A stretch of DNA of 64,000 nt from assembly GCA_037953625.1 (NCBI GenBank), contig CM075652.1, forward strand, positions 53,623,501-53,687,500, given 5' to 3'. Position numbers and translations under genes: made by a program. Below, one piece after another: positions 9,937 through 21,315 of this stretch; position 1 is the stretch's first letter; each line of letters opens with the position of its first letter. Source of the stretch: Crotalaria pallida. Taxonomy: Eukaryota; Streptophyta; Magnoliopsida; Fabales; Fabaceae. A model generated the notes under the pieces. It was not told where the DNA came from. It searched no databases and saw only the letters and a list, made by a program, of their open reading frames with translations.

Positions 9937-12900
9937 ATGACCATAAGCTCACAGCGCAGGTCTAATATGGCAACTAGAAACCAAAATCACACCAACGCGA
10001 TGTTAGAACGAATCACCACGGTGTTGGAGGCTATGCAACGACAAACTCAGCAACCATCTCAACCGGTTAACCCGCCTCATCAGTGTAATGTGGGTAACAC
10101 TGAGGCGAAGACTCTGGCTGATTTTAGGAGTTGCAATCCGCCAAAGTTTGAAGGAGGATTTAAACCGGAAGAGGCCAATAAGTGGATTCACACCATGGAT
10201 AAGATTCTGAGAACGTTGGAGTGTTCTGATGCTCAAAAGGTGGCGTATGCAACCTACATGTTAGAGGATGAAGTTGAGAATTGGTGGAATCACACGATGC
10301 AGCTTTTGCAATATGAAGGAAGGGATGTGAGTTGGGGTGTATTCATGGAGAAGTTTCTCCATAAGTATTTCCCTGAAGATCTAAGGAGAAAGAAGGAGGT
10401 GGAATTCTTGTAGCTGAAGCAAGGGAACATGAGTGTGGGTGAGTACGCAGCCAAATTTGAGGAGCTGATGAAGTACTCTCCATATTATCAGAACAATTCG
10501 GATGAAAGGAGCAAGTGCATAAAGTTTGAAGGAGGCTTGAGGCCCAAGTTGAAGTCGATTTTCAGCTACCAGCGGATTCAAAGCTTTCCTGCATTGGTGG
10601 ACATGTGTAGGATGTTTGAAGACGACACAATGGCTGAGGAGGTGCAAGCCTCAGAGAGGAAGGACAATCAGAGCTATGGACCCCAGAGGCGTAAAGGTTT
10701 CAATAACCAAGGCAAAGGTCCGTATGATCGCCGAGGGAAAGGCAAGGGAAAAGCTGGTGGTTCGGATGGAAGGAATTTTCGGAGCGAGGCTCCATTCTGC
10801 GACAAGTGCAAACGCAATCACTATGGCCGTGTTTGTTGGGGGACAAGTGGATGTTTCAACTGTAGGAAGCCGGGACAATTTGCTAGAGACTGCAAGGAAC
10901 CGGTCAAGGCTAACACAAGAGGAGCTACTGATAGACCTATGGCTCAAGGAAGGGTCTTCACCCTTAGTGGTGTGGATGCAAACCGATCCTCTGATTTGGT
11001 TCAAGGTAAATACTTGCTTAATGGTCAGCCTTGTCTTGTTTTGTTTGATTCTGGTGCAACGCATCCATTTGTTTCATATGAATGTGTAGAACGTTTGGGT
11101 TTGAGTATGTCTGAGATGCCCTGTACCCTCAAAGTAGAAACCCCTACTAATGCTCCTGTAGTTGTTTCTAGAGCATGTCTTAACTGTTGTATAGAAGTGT
11201 TAGGACAAACCTCTAAAGTAGATTTGATATGCTTACCCTTGGCACAATTAGATGTGATCTTGGGAATGGACTGGTTAAGTCAAAACCAAGTGCTCATCGA
11301 TTGTGATAGAAAAATAGTGACCTATAGAAACCCAAAACCCTCCGGCTACGTGTGTCTGTTCAACACTGAGGTGGAGGAGAATGGTCCAAGGATGGAAGAG
11401 ATCCCTATTGTCAGAGACTTTCCGGAAGTTTTTGCTGATGAGATCCCTGGTCTGCCACCAAGAAGAGAAATTGAATTCGGTATCGACTTAGTTCCGGGAG
11501 CTGGTCCCATCTCTATTGCTCCTTATAGAATGGCACCACCGGAAATGGCTGAAATGAAGAAGCAGATTGAGGAACTATTGCAGAAACAGATGATCCGACC
11601 AAGTGTGTCACCTTGGGGTGCTCCGGTTCTGTTTGTCAAGAAGAAAGATGGTAGCATGAGGATGTGCATCGATTATCGGCAGCTGAATAAGGTGACCATC
11701 AAGAACAAGTATCCGTTGCCGAGGATAGATGACCTTATGGATCAAGTCCGTGGGGCTTCAATATTTTCCAAGATTGATCTGAGGTCAAGATACCATCAGA
11801 TCAGGATTAGAGAAGAGGATATCTCTAAGACTGCATTTCGATCTCGATACGGACATTATGAGTATGTCGTGATGCCGTTCGGATTGACTAATGCACCAGC
11901 TATCTTCATGGACTACATGAATCGAATCTTTAGACCTTATTTAGATTCATTCGTGGTTGTGTTCATTGATGATATCCTTATTTACTCTAAGAGCCCGTAG
12001 GAGCATGTTGAACACTTGAGGATAGTGTTGAGTATCCTGAAGGAGAAGCAGTTGTACGCCAAACTTACAAAATGTGAGTTCTGGCTGAAGGAGGTTAAGT
12101 TCTTGGGGCATGTGATTTCGGACAAGGGAATAGCCGTTGATCCGACGAAAGTGAGCTCGGTTTTGCAATGGGAGCAACCGAAGTCAGTCACGGAGATGAG
12201 AAGCTTTCTGGGTTTGGCTGGTTACTACAGAAGATTCATTGAAGGTTTCTCGAAGATTGCACTGCCTCTGACGAAGTTGACTCGGAAAGATCAACCATTC
12301 CTATGGGATGAGAAATGTGAAAGGAGTTTTCAAGAGTTGAAGGAAAGGTTGACATCGTCTCCTGTATTGATTCTGCCCGATACACAGAAGAGTTTTGATG
12401 TGTATTGTGATGCATCAAAACAAGGTCTTGGGAGTGTTTTGATGCAAGAAGGGCAAGTCGTCGCCTATGCCTTGAGACAGCTAAAAGTTCATGAAATGAA
12501 CTATCCGACTCATGACCTAGAACTGGCAGTTGTTGTCTTTGCATTGAAGATTTGGAGGCACTATCTCTATGGCACTACGTTCCGGGTGTTCAGTGACCAT
12601 AAGAGTTTAAAGTATCTCTTTGATCAGAAGGAGTTGAATATGAGGCAGCGTCGATGGATGGAGTTCTTGAAAGATTATGAGTTTGAGCTCCATTACCACC
12701 CTGGGAAGGCAAATGTAGTGGTAGATGCATTGAGTCGAAAGGCAATGCATATCAGTACGATGATGGTTAGAGAAGCTGCACTGATAGAGGAATTTAGAGA
12801 CATGAGTATGACGATGCAAGTGGAGCCAACCAATATCAAGATGGGGATGTTGCAGATTACTAATGAATTTCTGCAAAGAATCCGGGAATTGCAACATATA

Positions 12901-13995
12901 GATGAAGGACTTAAAGAAAAGAAGAAGCTTATGGAAGAAGGCAAGGAGTTGGAGTTTCAAGAGGGGAAGGATGGAATCCTTCGTTTTCGAACAAGGATTT
13001 GTGTTCCTAATGATCTGGAAGTAAAGAGGATGATTTTGGACGAAGCACATAAGAGCAAAATGAGTATGCATCCGGGAGCTACCAAAATGTATCAGGATTT
13101 GAAGAAGGTATTTTGGTGGCCTGATTTAAAGAAGAACGTATCTAGGTACGTGGCATGTTGTTTGGTGTGTCAGAAGGCGAAAGTGGAACATCAAAGGCCA
13201 GGAGGAGAGTTACTTTCCTTGGAAATTCCGCAGTGGAAATGGGATAGTATCTCGATGGATTTTGTGTCGGGATTGCCAAGGACTGCTACTGGTCATGATG
13301 CAATCTGGGTGATTGTGGATCGTTTAACCAAGTCGGCGCATTTCATTCCCGTTAATATACGCTATTCTTTGGAAAAGCTCACTCGGTTGTATGGAAGGAA
13401 GTGCCAGACACCGTTGTGCTGGTTTCAAGTGGGGGAGAATTCGTTGGTTGAACCAGATTTTGTGCAAGAAACCACGGAGAAGATCAAGATGATACAAGAG
13501 AAGATGAGGACAGCTCAGAGTAGGCAGAAAAGCTACGCTGATAGGAGGAGGTAACCTTTAGAGTTTGCCGAAGGTGACCATGTGTTCATTAGAATAGTTC
13601 CAACCAAAGGTGTTAGTTGAGCCTTGAAAACTCAGAAACTATCACCTAAGTTTATTGGTCCCTATCAGATCCTCAAAAGAATCGGCCCAGTAGCCTATCA
13701 GTTAGCCCTGCCTCCATCATTAGCTAATCTTCACAATGTATTCCATGTGTCTCAGTTGAAGAGATATGTCCATGACCCCACCATTATTCTTAGAATCCAA
13801 CCTGATGACTTAGAAGTTCATGAGAACCTAACCTTCAAAGCTGTACCAGTTCGCATTGAAGATCGAAGGATCAAGCAGCTTAGAGGGAAGGATATTCGTC
13901 TGGTCAAAGTCGTCTGGGTTTGTGGTGATGTGATAGAAGCATCTTGGGAATTAGAGAATTAGATGCGTCAGGATTATCCTGAGTTGTTTGTATAA
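9937..13995 (+). pseudogene. Gag-pol of gypsy element B (five stops, integrase core deleted)
   Basis: A single frame runs from the ATG at 9937 to a final TAA at 13993-13995. Order: capsid; knuckle CFNCRKPGQFARDC (about residues 306-319), whose expected His is Gln; protease LFDSGATH near 369; RT with FIDDILIYSK near 676; RNase H YCDASKQG near 823; integrase H-H-C-C region; a core remnant; GPY/F region; chromodomain with KVVWVCGDVIEASWELEN. In-frame stops: TAG 10411-10413, TAG 11998-12000, TAA 13552-13554, TGA 13618-13620 and TAG 13960-13962. At about 13390 the integrase jumps from LTRLY straight to GRKCQTP, losing the second catalytic Asp and the Glu that element A retains. All lesions leave the frame intact. 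The product would be inactive for integration. Confidence 0.93.
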
Positions 13996-13999
13996 GTTG

Positions 14000-14037
14000 A
14001 ATTTCGGGGACGAAATTCCTTGTAAGTGGGGGAGTAG
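14000..14037 (+). promoter_or_regulatory. Polypurine tract and upstream hairpin of element B
   Basis: AATTTCG-GGGA-CGAAATT (14000-14017) is a perfect 7-bp stem with a GGGA loop. The purine-rich AAGTGGGGGAG then precedes the 3' LTR. Elements A and C carry the same hairpin; G has a one-base mismatch. Confidence 0.85.
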
Positions 14038-17000
14038 TGTAACACCCCAAAATTTTAATCCCCGATTAATGAAATGTTAATTATAATTTAATTATAATTA
14101 ATGATTTTTATATTAATCCTTGATTAAAATGTGTATTCATGTAACTAGTTTATGTGTGTGAAATTATTTAATAAATATTATAATGCATAAAATAAATGTT
14201 TTGCATATTAGTCCCTGGGTTGGGACCTAGAAGCAATTATAGGAAAGGTTTTGGAGGGAAAGTAAATAAAATAATTATTTTTCAAAAATGGGGCAAAATA
14301 CTCGAGTATTTCTCGGAAAACTCGAGTATTCTGGTCTGAGTTGCACGAGTTAGTGCGTTTGGTGAGTCACCATCAACGATTTCCTCTTCTTGCCACGAAT
14401 ACTCCCTCCCCAAAACCTCAAAGCTTTCGTGTCGTTGTGCATGGAAGTCTTCTTTGCCTATTTAAGCTCAGCAACACCGAATTCGTGAAGATTTTTGGCT
14501 AAGTTTGGGTTGTTGATCAAGTTAGGGTTCTGAAGTTGTTGCCTTCGATTCTTCTTCAATTCTGAGTGTTAGGATTCGAGTGATACACGAATACAAAGCT
14601 CACATCACGAGCTTTGTATAAACACCAAAATCGTGAGGATTGAGTGAGTGTATTGGGAGAATTGGAGCTTGGAAGTGAAGCTGTTGCTGGTCAAGTCTTG
14701 GTCTGGAGCTTACTTTGATCATTGATTCTGGTAAGCTCATGAATCCCTGAGTCTCAAACTCGGTTTCTTTAGTTAGTTGATGTTGCATTGAGTCTAGAAA
14801 ATCTAATTTCCCCAATTTTATTCTCTGTTTCATGTGTGAACCAATTCCATTTTGGTGATGCACTCAAAATGCTCTGCATGTGATGCTTGAAGTTGATCTG
14901 AAAGTTGTGGAGCCTTTTTCTTGTCAATCCTTTGTTGATTCACGTCTGAGAGGTAAGGGGAAGTAATTATATTCACTAGATAGAGAGTAAATTCCATTAA
15001 TTGTGTTAGAGAGCCACCAAGAGGCTCTAAGGGCTTAGATTGAATAGGATCTTTGGTTTGGAGACCAAGCTTTGCTCTAAAACTGTGTTGAGCAAGTTCT
15101 AAATCATGCATGCAAGCTTAAATGAACTTTATTTCATGAGAATTGTGCTTATTATGCAATTTGAGGTGTTGAGTTGTTAAAATGTGTATTTTATGCATGA
15201 TTGAGGAATCCTCTGTCAAATCTGTAATTTGATATGTATTGAGTGTTGTAACATGTTCAATATATGGTATATGAACTGTTTTGATCATTGGTTTGGGTTA
15301 AAAATGTTTAGAAATTGAAATGGTATGTAAAAACCAAGTTTTCAGTCTGTTCTGTCTGCAAATACTCGAGTATATGGCTTAACACTCGAGTATTTCGTGG
15401 TGCACCAGTGTGAAAATTGGCGCACCAACTTGAGAATCAGGCTTGGCACTCGAGTATTTCAGATGCAACAAGAGTAAAAATTGATGAACAACTCGAGTAA
15501 TACATGAACTACTCGAGTATTCTGGGTAAGGAACTACTCGAGTATCTCATGAATTACTCGAGTATATTTATGAAGATCTGAAAACTTAAATCTCTAAAAA
15601 GACATGAACGACTCAAGTATAATTATGAACTACTCGAGTAAAATCTGGAAACTGATGAACTACTCGAGTATTTTTAGTCAGAAACTTAAAAATACCATTT
15701 TCAATTCTAAATCATTTTGTAACACTTAAAGAACAATAAACCAAGTGATTCTGAACTTAAAAGGAAATTGATTGACGTTGTGATGTTTTCATTTGGATAA
15801 TGATACGTTGCTTGGAGGGCACGTAAGATATTAATAAAAGAACAATACGTCAATCAATTCCTTTTTAACTAAGTAATGCATTCATTCTGGAGTTTGGATG
15901 GTAGGACGTATATCATGTTTTTGGTAAACATGTGGAGGGCCTCTGGGAGTGCCAATACGCTTGCTTGATGACACGTCGTCGACGTGGTCGGCTTAGTGGA
16001 TGCCGATATGGTTATACCGTTTGGATGACGGTCCGTTTGGATGACGGGATATGCTCGGGTGGCATGGATTCCAAGCTTGTCGTGTACATTCTAGGTGAAT
16101 GTACGAATTGTTGTATACCTAGGAATACAACGCACTGTTGAGTGCTGGGTTGTCAGGGATGGACGTCAGAGAGTGACATAGAATGATGGAGATAGGCTTG
16201 AGAGCTAAATTCATGCATCATGCCACTCATTTAAATTAATTATGATAAACGAAACAAGTGTGAGCATCCTATGTGCATTAACTAACTGCTAAGTGTTATA
16301 TATGATTGTTATAAATTGATGCATATTTACATACTCATATTGCACAATTTATTCTCTGTTGATTATGTGTATAGAATTTCTTACCCCTATACCCTTGTAG
16401 GTGATGTCTCGTTACATTGCTTGCATCGAGATCCGGCCACTTCCTAGTGGCATATGGATCTATGAGGACCATCGCGCGGTGTTCGAGGGGGAGGTAGAGA
16501 TTACCTTCTACCACCCGAACCCGCTGATGCGATTCCGTCCTCGTAGGTTTAGGATTCCCATCATATACACTATGCACGTACCCCCGTTTTATACTTACCA
16601 TGGACCACCTCCCATGCGACAGCTCGCTCTTATCACAGCTTTCATTTTCGACCTACCCGCTCTCACCCTTTTACCTCGAGAGTCGTCCGCAAGGAGACTC
16701 CCCCTTCTGATTCGAGGAGCCCAGTCAGGGTTTCACCATCACCTGACCCGGTACCCAGTGGTAGGGTACACTCTCCCTCGGATGAGATCGAGGAGGATCC
16801 GGTGGAGGACGAGAGTGGGAGCGAGCCTGTCGTGCATTATACTGGGAGTGATTGGAGGGACGATGATCCCTAGGTATGTGCATAGGGTATGTGATGAGGA
16901 TCAGAGGATCCGATGTGTGGATGCTATGGAGGAGATCTTGCTGCTGCTGTGTTGATGATGATGCTACTACCTTACTACTTTTGCTTCTTGGAGACTACTG

Positions 17001-17605
17001 CTATCACTACTACTACATCTGATGCTGCCAGATCTACGTGACCACCCTTAGAGTTATATTTTGGTTATGTATATATGTTGTAGATATACTTTTGGAGTAC
17101 TCTAGGGTTTTGGTTACACTGCTATGTAGATCTGTTTATGGACTTGTATATTTTGGAACTTGGAGACTCTAATGTTGGGCTATGTACTTATGACTTTCCT
17201 ATATATAAAACCTATGTTTATATTCCTATCCATTGCATAGTCCGATAATTTCCGCTTACTCTGATTTAATCTATTTGAGAGTTCGGTTGTGAAAACTATT
17301 CGATGGTATCAGTTTTATCAAATAAAACATGGGTAGCTTCAGTTATTTTCTATGATATAAATACGATTCCAAAAGACGAATGTTACCCAACTTTTGAAAA
17401 GGTTTTAGAAATCGCCGAATTCGATACAACTGTTTTGAAATGCTTTAGAGTTTATTCTCCAAAAATTCCAAGTGTTGATTTGTGCACCCGCTTTAAATAG
17501 AAAAATTTCACTTACATATTTTCTTAATACTCACAAGTCCATATATTATCCAATATAATAGCTTAAGTACTATATTATACTTGGGTAATTAAGAAGGGTG
17601 TCACA
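14038..17605 (+). repeat. 3' LTR of element B
   Basis: A near-identical copy of 6111-9675, from TGTAACACCCC to GGTGTCACA. It holds the same palindrome cluster, hairpin block and acceptor. Its accessory ORF is frameshifted. Confidence 0.95.
16404..16874 (+). pseudogene. Frameshifted copy of the LTR accessory ORF
   Basis: This is the 3' LTR counterpart of 8477-8947. One base is missing just after the GPPPM codons (CGACCAGCTC in the 5' copy reads CGACAGCTC near 16616), so the acidic tail is lost from the frame and replaced by an out-of-frame reading that runs to 16955. The 5' LTR copy is undamaged, so the lesion followed or accompanied B's last transposition. Confidence 0.8.
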
Positions 17606-18685
17606 GATATCCCGGAGTGGAAATGGGATAGTATAGCTATGGACTTTGTGACGGGTCTACCTAGGACTGCTGCAGGTTGTGATGCAGTTTGGGTGGTTGT
17701 GGACCGTCTTACAAAATGTGCGCGTTTTATCCCTATTCACAAGAATTATACTCTGGAGAAGTTGACTCGGTTGTATATCAGGGACATGGTGAAGCTGCAT
17801 GGTGTTCCTACCAGTATAGTATCCGATCGCGATCCGAGGTTTCTGTCTAGATTTTGGCAGAGTCTTCAGCAGGCATTGGGTACTAAGCTGAAACTTAGTA
17901 CGGCTTATCATCCGCAGACAGACGGACAATCTGAGCGTACTATCCAGACACTGGAGGATTTGTTGAGAGCATGTGTTCTGGAGCTAGCTGGTAGTTGGGA
18001 GCAGTTACTGCCGTTGATGGAGTTTACTTACAATAACAGCTTTCACTCTAGTATCGGCATGGCATCATTTGAGGCTCTCTACGGAAGGAAATGTAGGACG
18101 CCTCTGTGTTGGTTCCAGATAGGTGAGAATCTGTTGACAGGTCCTGATATTGTGAAAGAAACAACTGAGAAGGTCACAATGATCAAGAATAAAATGAAAA
18201 CTTCCCAAGATCGCCAGAAGAGTTATGCTGATAGGCAAAGGAGACCTTTGGAGTTTGATGTTGGGAATCATGTATTCCTAAGGGTGTCTCCGGTTACAGG
18301 AATTGGTAGGGAAATTAAGTCCAGGAAGCTAACTCCTCGATTTGTTGGGCCTTATGAGATTCTGGAGAAAGTTGGCCCGGTGGCTTACAGGATTGCCTTA
18401 CCCCATCACTTAGCAAGGCTTCATGACGTATTCCATGTCTCACAGCTAAGGAAATACGTCCATGATCCTTCGCATGTGGTCACCTTGGATGATTTGCCTT
18501 TGAAGGAGAATTTAACTTTTGAAGTTCTGCCAGTGAGAATTGAAGACAGGCATGTGAAGCAGCTCAGAGGCAAGGAAATCTCTTTGGTGAAAGTTATCTG
18601 GATCAGGAACAATGTGGAAGAGGCTACATGGGAATTGGAGGACAAGATCAGGCAGTCTCATCCACAATTGTTCGACGCCAACTGA
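17606..18685 (+). pseudogene. Element A pol, 3' portion: integrase core and chromodomain
   Basis: This continues A's frame after B. The integrase catalytic region looks complete: Asp in MDFVTGLPR, Asp in VSDRDPRF and Glu in TDGQSERTIQTLEDLL. The GPY/F motif (GPYEILEKVGPVAYRI) and a C-terminal chromodomain (VKVIWIRNNVEEATWELED) follow. The stop is at 18683-18685. There is no lesion in this part; the gene is dead because of upstream stops and the B insertion. Chromodomains of this kind direct integration to heterochromatin, as known for chromoviruses. Confidence 0.93.
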
Positions 18686-18721
18686 ATTTCGAGGACGAAA
18701 TTCTGGTAAGTGGGAGAGAAT
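18685..18721 (+). promoter_or_regulatory. Polypurine tract and hairpin of element A
   Basis: AATTTCG-AGGA-CGAAATT (18685-18702) is followed by AAGTGGGAGAG immediately before the 3' LTR start at 18722. Confidence 0.85.
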
Positions 18722-19251
18722 TGTAACATCCTAAGCTTTATTTTTAAGAGAAATTATTATTAAAACCTAAAAATAATGGGATTAATGACTTAATGAATTT
18801 TGGGAGATAGGTGAGTAGGCATTATAAGTACTAGGGGTCGTATAGAAGGCATTTGTAGCAGCGGGCAAAGTTAACTAAGCGAAATCGGGAGTTAGATCGG
18901 CATTTTAGATGTTAGAAATCGAACGAAAAGAGAAAATTAGGAATTTATTATAGGATGCTAAGAAATTAAATTCCACCGTTGGATATGAAGTTTAAAGGGT
19001 TAAGAAGCTTGTCTAAAAATTTGGACCCGATCCGACGGTTAACGAAAAAGTTATGGCGAATCGAAGGTTGAAAATTCTGACCCACGCCCAGGCGCGCACC
19101 ACTATTCATGGTGGCTGGGGCAGATAGTTTTACGCTCAGGCGCGCCATTCCGTGCGCCCAGGCGCGCCCTGCACGCACCAGCCATGCACCAGCCTCTGGT
19201 TGGCGCGCCAATTTCCTGCCCAGTCAGCACCTAGTGCGGCGCCATGCACCA
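18722..19251 (+). repeat. 3' LTR of element A, left fragment
   Basis: It begins TGTAACATCC after the PPT and is the only LTR-A copy with its true 5' end. It is cut at 19251 by the CACTA-type end. Bases 18875-19251 are about 97 percent identical to 27595-27965 on the far side of the insertion, so the break is not a simple insertion with a short target duplication. Confidence 0.9.
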
Positions 19252-19790
19252 CACTACAACATTTTTGGCTCTCTGCAATGGCACAAAACCATTGCTAAAA
19301 ACCCAAAAACCTTTGCCGAAAGTATATGCAACGGTTTTGCAACTGTTCTCTAGGTGAGCGTTGCCTATTGTCAAAGGCAACGGTTTTTTGAATTTGGCAA
19401 CAGTTTTACTAAAACCGTTGCCCTTTGACGTATAAACAGCAATGGTTTTTTTTACATAAACAGCAACGGTTTCTTTGTTGAGAATATGCAACGATTGTGT
19501 CAATAAAACCGTTGCCTTTTCCTAATAAACAACAACGGTTTTACTATAAACAACAACGGTTTTACTATAAACAGCAACAGTTTCGTTGTTCAGAATATGC
19601 AAAACCGTGTTAGAAAACCGTTGTCTTTTCCTTTAAAACAGCAACGGTTATTTTTATTAATAGCATATGCAACACTGATAAAACCGTTGCATTATGTTTC
19701 AGCAACAGTTATAAAATTGTTGTCAACTTCACATAGGCAACACTTATTTTAGGTTCAATCTATATGCAACACTTTAAATAAAATTATATT
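19252..19790. repeat. CACTA left terminus and subterminal repeats
   Basis: About fifteen copies of GCAACGG/CCGTTGC-type motifs, mostly as AACGGTTTT or its complement. Such arrays bind transposase in Spm/En-type elements (known for the family). Confidence 0.8.
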
Positions 19791-19794
19791 GAGT

Positions 19795-19798
19795 AGTG

Positions 19799-19831
<33 letters not shown>

Positions 19832-20045
19832 ATATATATATATATACCATGCAAAGAGTTCATAATGAAATTAAATTATAATTATTACCATACATACCAA
19901 AATAACATAAGATTATATTGTTCCATATAATCCAAAGAGTACAAGACCAAGTTAAGTACTTGCTAAATAACGTAACATAATAATTTTTTGCTAAAGTTTA
20001 AAAAAAAAAGTCAAAACTTAAATAATCCATATATATATTCTTGCA
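19795..20045. repeat. AT-rich stretch with TA/TG microsatellite
   Basis: An alternating TA run with an internal TG run lies at about 19798-19847. The remainder is AT-rich without recognisable features. Another TA run is at about 20167-20192. Confidence 0.7.
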
Positions 20046-20049
20046 TTGT

Positions 20050-20162
20050 CAATGATATCCTTCTCATTCATCTTCGGCTTGTTCTTCCTCAACATTCAAA
20101 TTTTGCTGCAATATGAAAAAAATATACATGTTAAGAATATAGAATCAAAACAAAACATCATT

Positions 20163-20196
<34 letters not shown>

Positions 20197-20515
20197 TACC
20201 TTCAGTTTTTGTTTAGCATCATTCTCTAAGACAAGTCCAGCATCAACATATGCATCAATTATGACTTCTAAAAAGCTCAGAAAATCAAACAATTCTTTGA
20301 GAGCATGTCATAATCATAACCAGGGTAGGGTATAATTACTGATCTATAATTATTTGAAAAATAGTGATCAACAAAGCAAATTCCTTAAAAAGCATTCCCA
20401 AAGTGCATTTCATATAAGGATACGACAAGCACGTAAAAGACGTTCCTCACTGCCAATTTCTTCCATGAAAGCATAGAGAACGCGGGTTTTGGCCAAAGAA
20501 CCTTTCATGCAATCA
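20050..20515 (-). pseudogene. Captured host-gene exons, ASCC1/LigT-like, inside the CACTA
   Basis: On the minus strand, three exon-like blocks can be read. About 20515-20405 encodes CMKGSLAKTRVLYAF and then EEIGSEERLLRACRIL. About 20280-20199 encodes VIIDAYVDAGLVLENDAKQ and ends AAG/GTAAAC, a good donor. About 20107-20068 begins after an ATTGCAG acceptor and encodes QQNLNVEEEQAEDE before a stop. The first two resemble the plant ASCC1/eukaryotic LigT-like family (from memory, not searched). The last may be transposon-specific. This is consistent with gene-fragment capture, common in CACTA elements. Confidence 0.45.
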
Positions 20516-20529
20516 TGCAAGATTAAAAG

Positions 20530-20970
20530 TATATTTCAATTCATAAAGATATCAAACTAATTGCAAAAAATTCAAATTTAGTGGTTAAAAAAAATAAGTT
20601 CCTATGAGACATTCACAGAGCTATAGGAAATCTTCCAATGAAAGCACAACTTTACATGTGTATTAGGATCAACATCCCATGATGCAATGCAAGTTTAATG
20701 AAAATATTATCTGTGAGCTGGGGAAGGGAGAACTTTCAAATTGTTAAAAGAAAGAGAAAGAGAAAGAGAAAAGTAAGGAAACGTACGATTTTGAAAACAT
20801 TAGTCCACATCATGATGAAGATGAATTATTAGGGTTTGTGTCGGAACAGAACAGGAACAAGAATAGAGGAATAGAAGAGAAGAGAAAATAGGGGAGGGGA
20901 GGAGACGTAGATAACTTAACTAACTACTAAGTAGAAGGCAGCATTGTAAGCAAGCTGACATCGCCGGTTG
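20530..20970. other. CACTA interior, unassigned
   Basis: AT-rich sequence with a purine run (AGAAAGAGAAAG near 20750-20772) and no convincing coding frame. Confidence 0.5.
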
Positions 20971-20974
20971 GGGG

Positions 20975-21131
20975 TTAAACTCTTGCTCCCTTTCCAATGA
21001 CTCTCCACTTGGAACACCAAATTCGCATTGGCGGTGGTGATGGTGCTCGTCAAACAAATTTCAACAGCAGCAGCTACTATCAGTATTATCCAAACTAACG
21101 TAAGTACTTTTCCACCTCCTCTCAGATCCAT
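20975..21131 (-). pseudogene. Captured N-terminal exon, aspartic-protease-like
   Basis: The frame from an ATG at 21131 (minus) gives MDLRGGGKVL, then a strongly hydrophobic stretch typical of a signal peptide, then NLVFQVESHWKGSKSL. That arrangement resembles the start of plant A1-family aspartic proteases (signal peptide, then NLVF-type propeptide). Homology stops after about 50 residues and the frame ends at 20916. It is only an N-terminal fragment. Weak call, from memory of the family. Confidence 0.35.
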
Positions 21132-21315
21132 CGTTTCCCAATTCAACTCTACTTCAAAGCCAAAGCCAAAGCAGATCCAATCCAACAACACACACAAAAA
21201 AGGCAACTCAAATTTGATTCATATATATAAATAAATAAAAATGAATTCCCTATACCTTATACCGATTGGGGGTGAGGCATAGAGCGGACGGTGGAGGGGG
21301 GAGGGCGGCAACGGA

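Larger units (their letters stand above)
6111..17605 (+). mobile_element. Gypsy element B (Tekay/Del-like chromovirus), full-length, nested in A
   Basis: Two LTRs (6111-9675 and 14038-17605, about 3.57 kb each) flank a 4.36-kb internal region. The target duplication gatat is at 6106-6110 and 17606-17610; removing B restores the reading frame of A's integrase (Leu-Asp-Ile-Pro-Glu-Trp across the join). By eye the LTRs differ at roughly 35-40 sites, about 1 percent, so insertion was recent. B itself is coding-defective: five stops and a deletion of most of the integrase core. Confidence 0.96.

Noticed and set aside
19798..19847. TA/TG run as a regulatory Z-DNA element
   Set aside because: Ordinary plant microsatellite with no support beyond composition; similar runs occur near 20170, 30740 and 31740.
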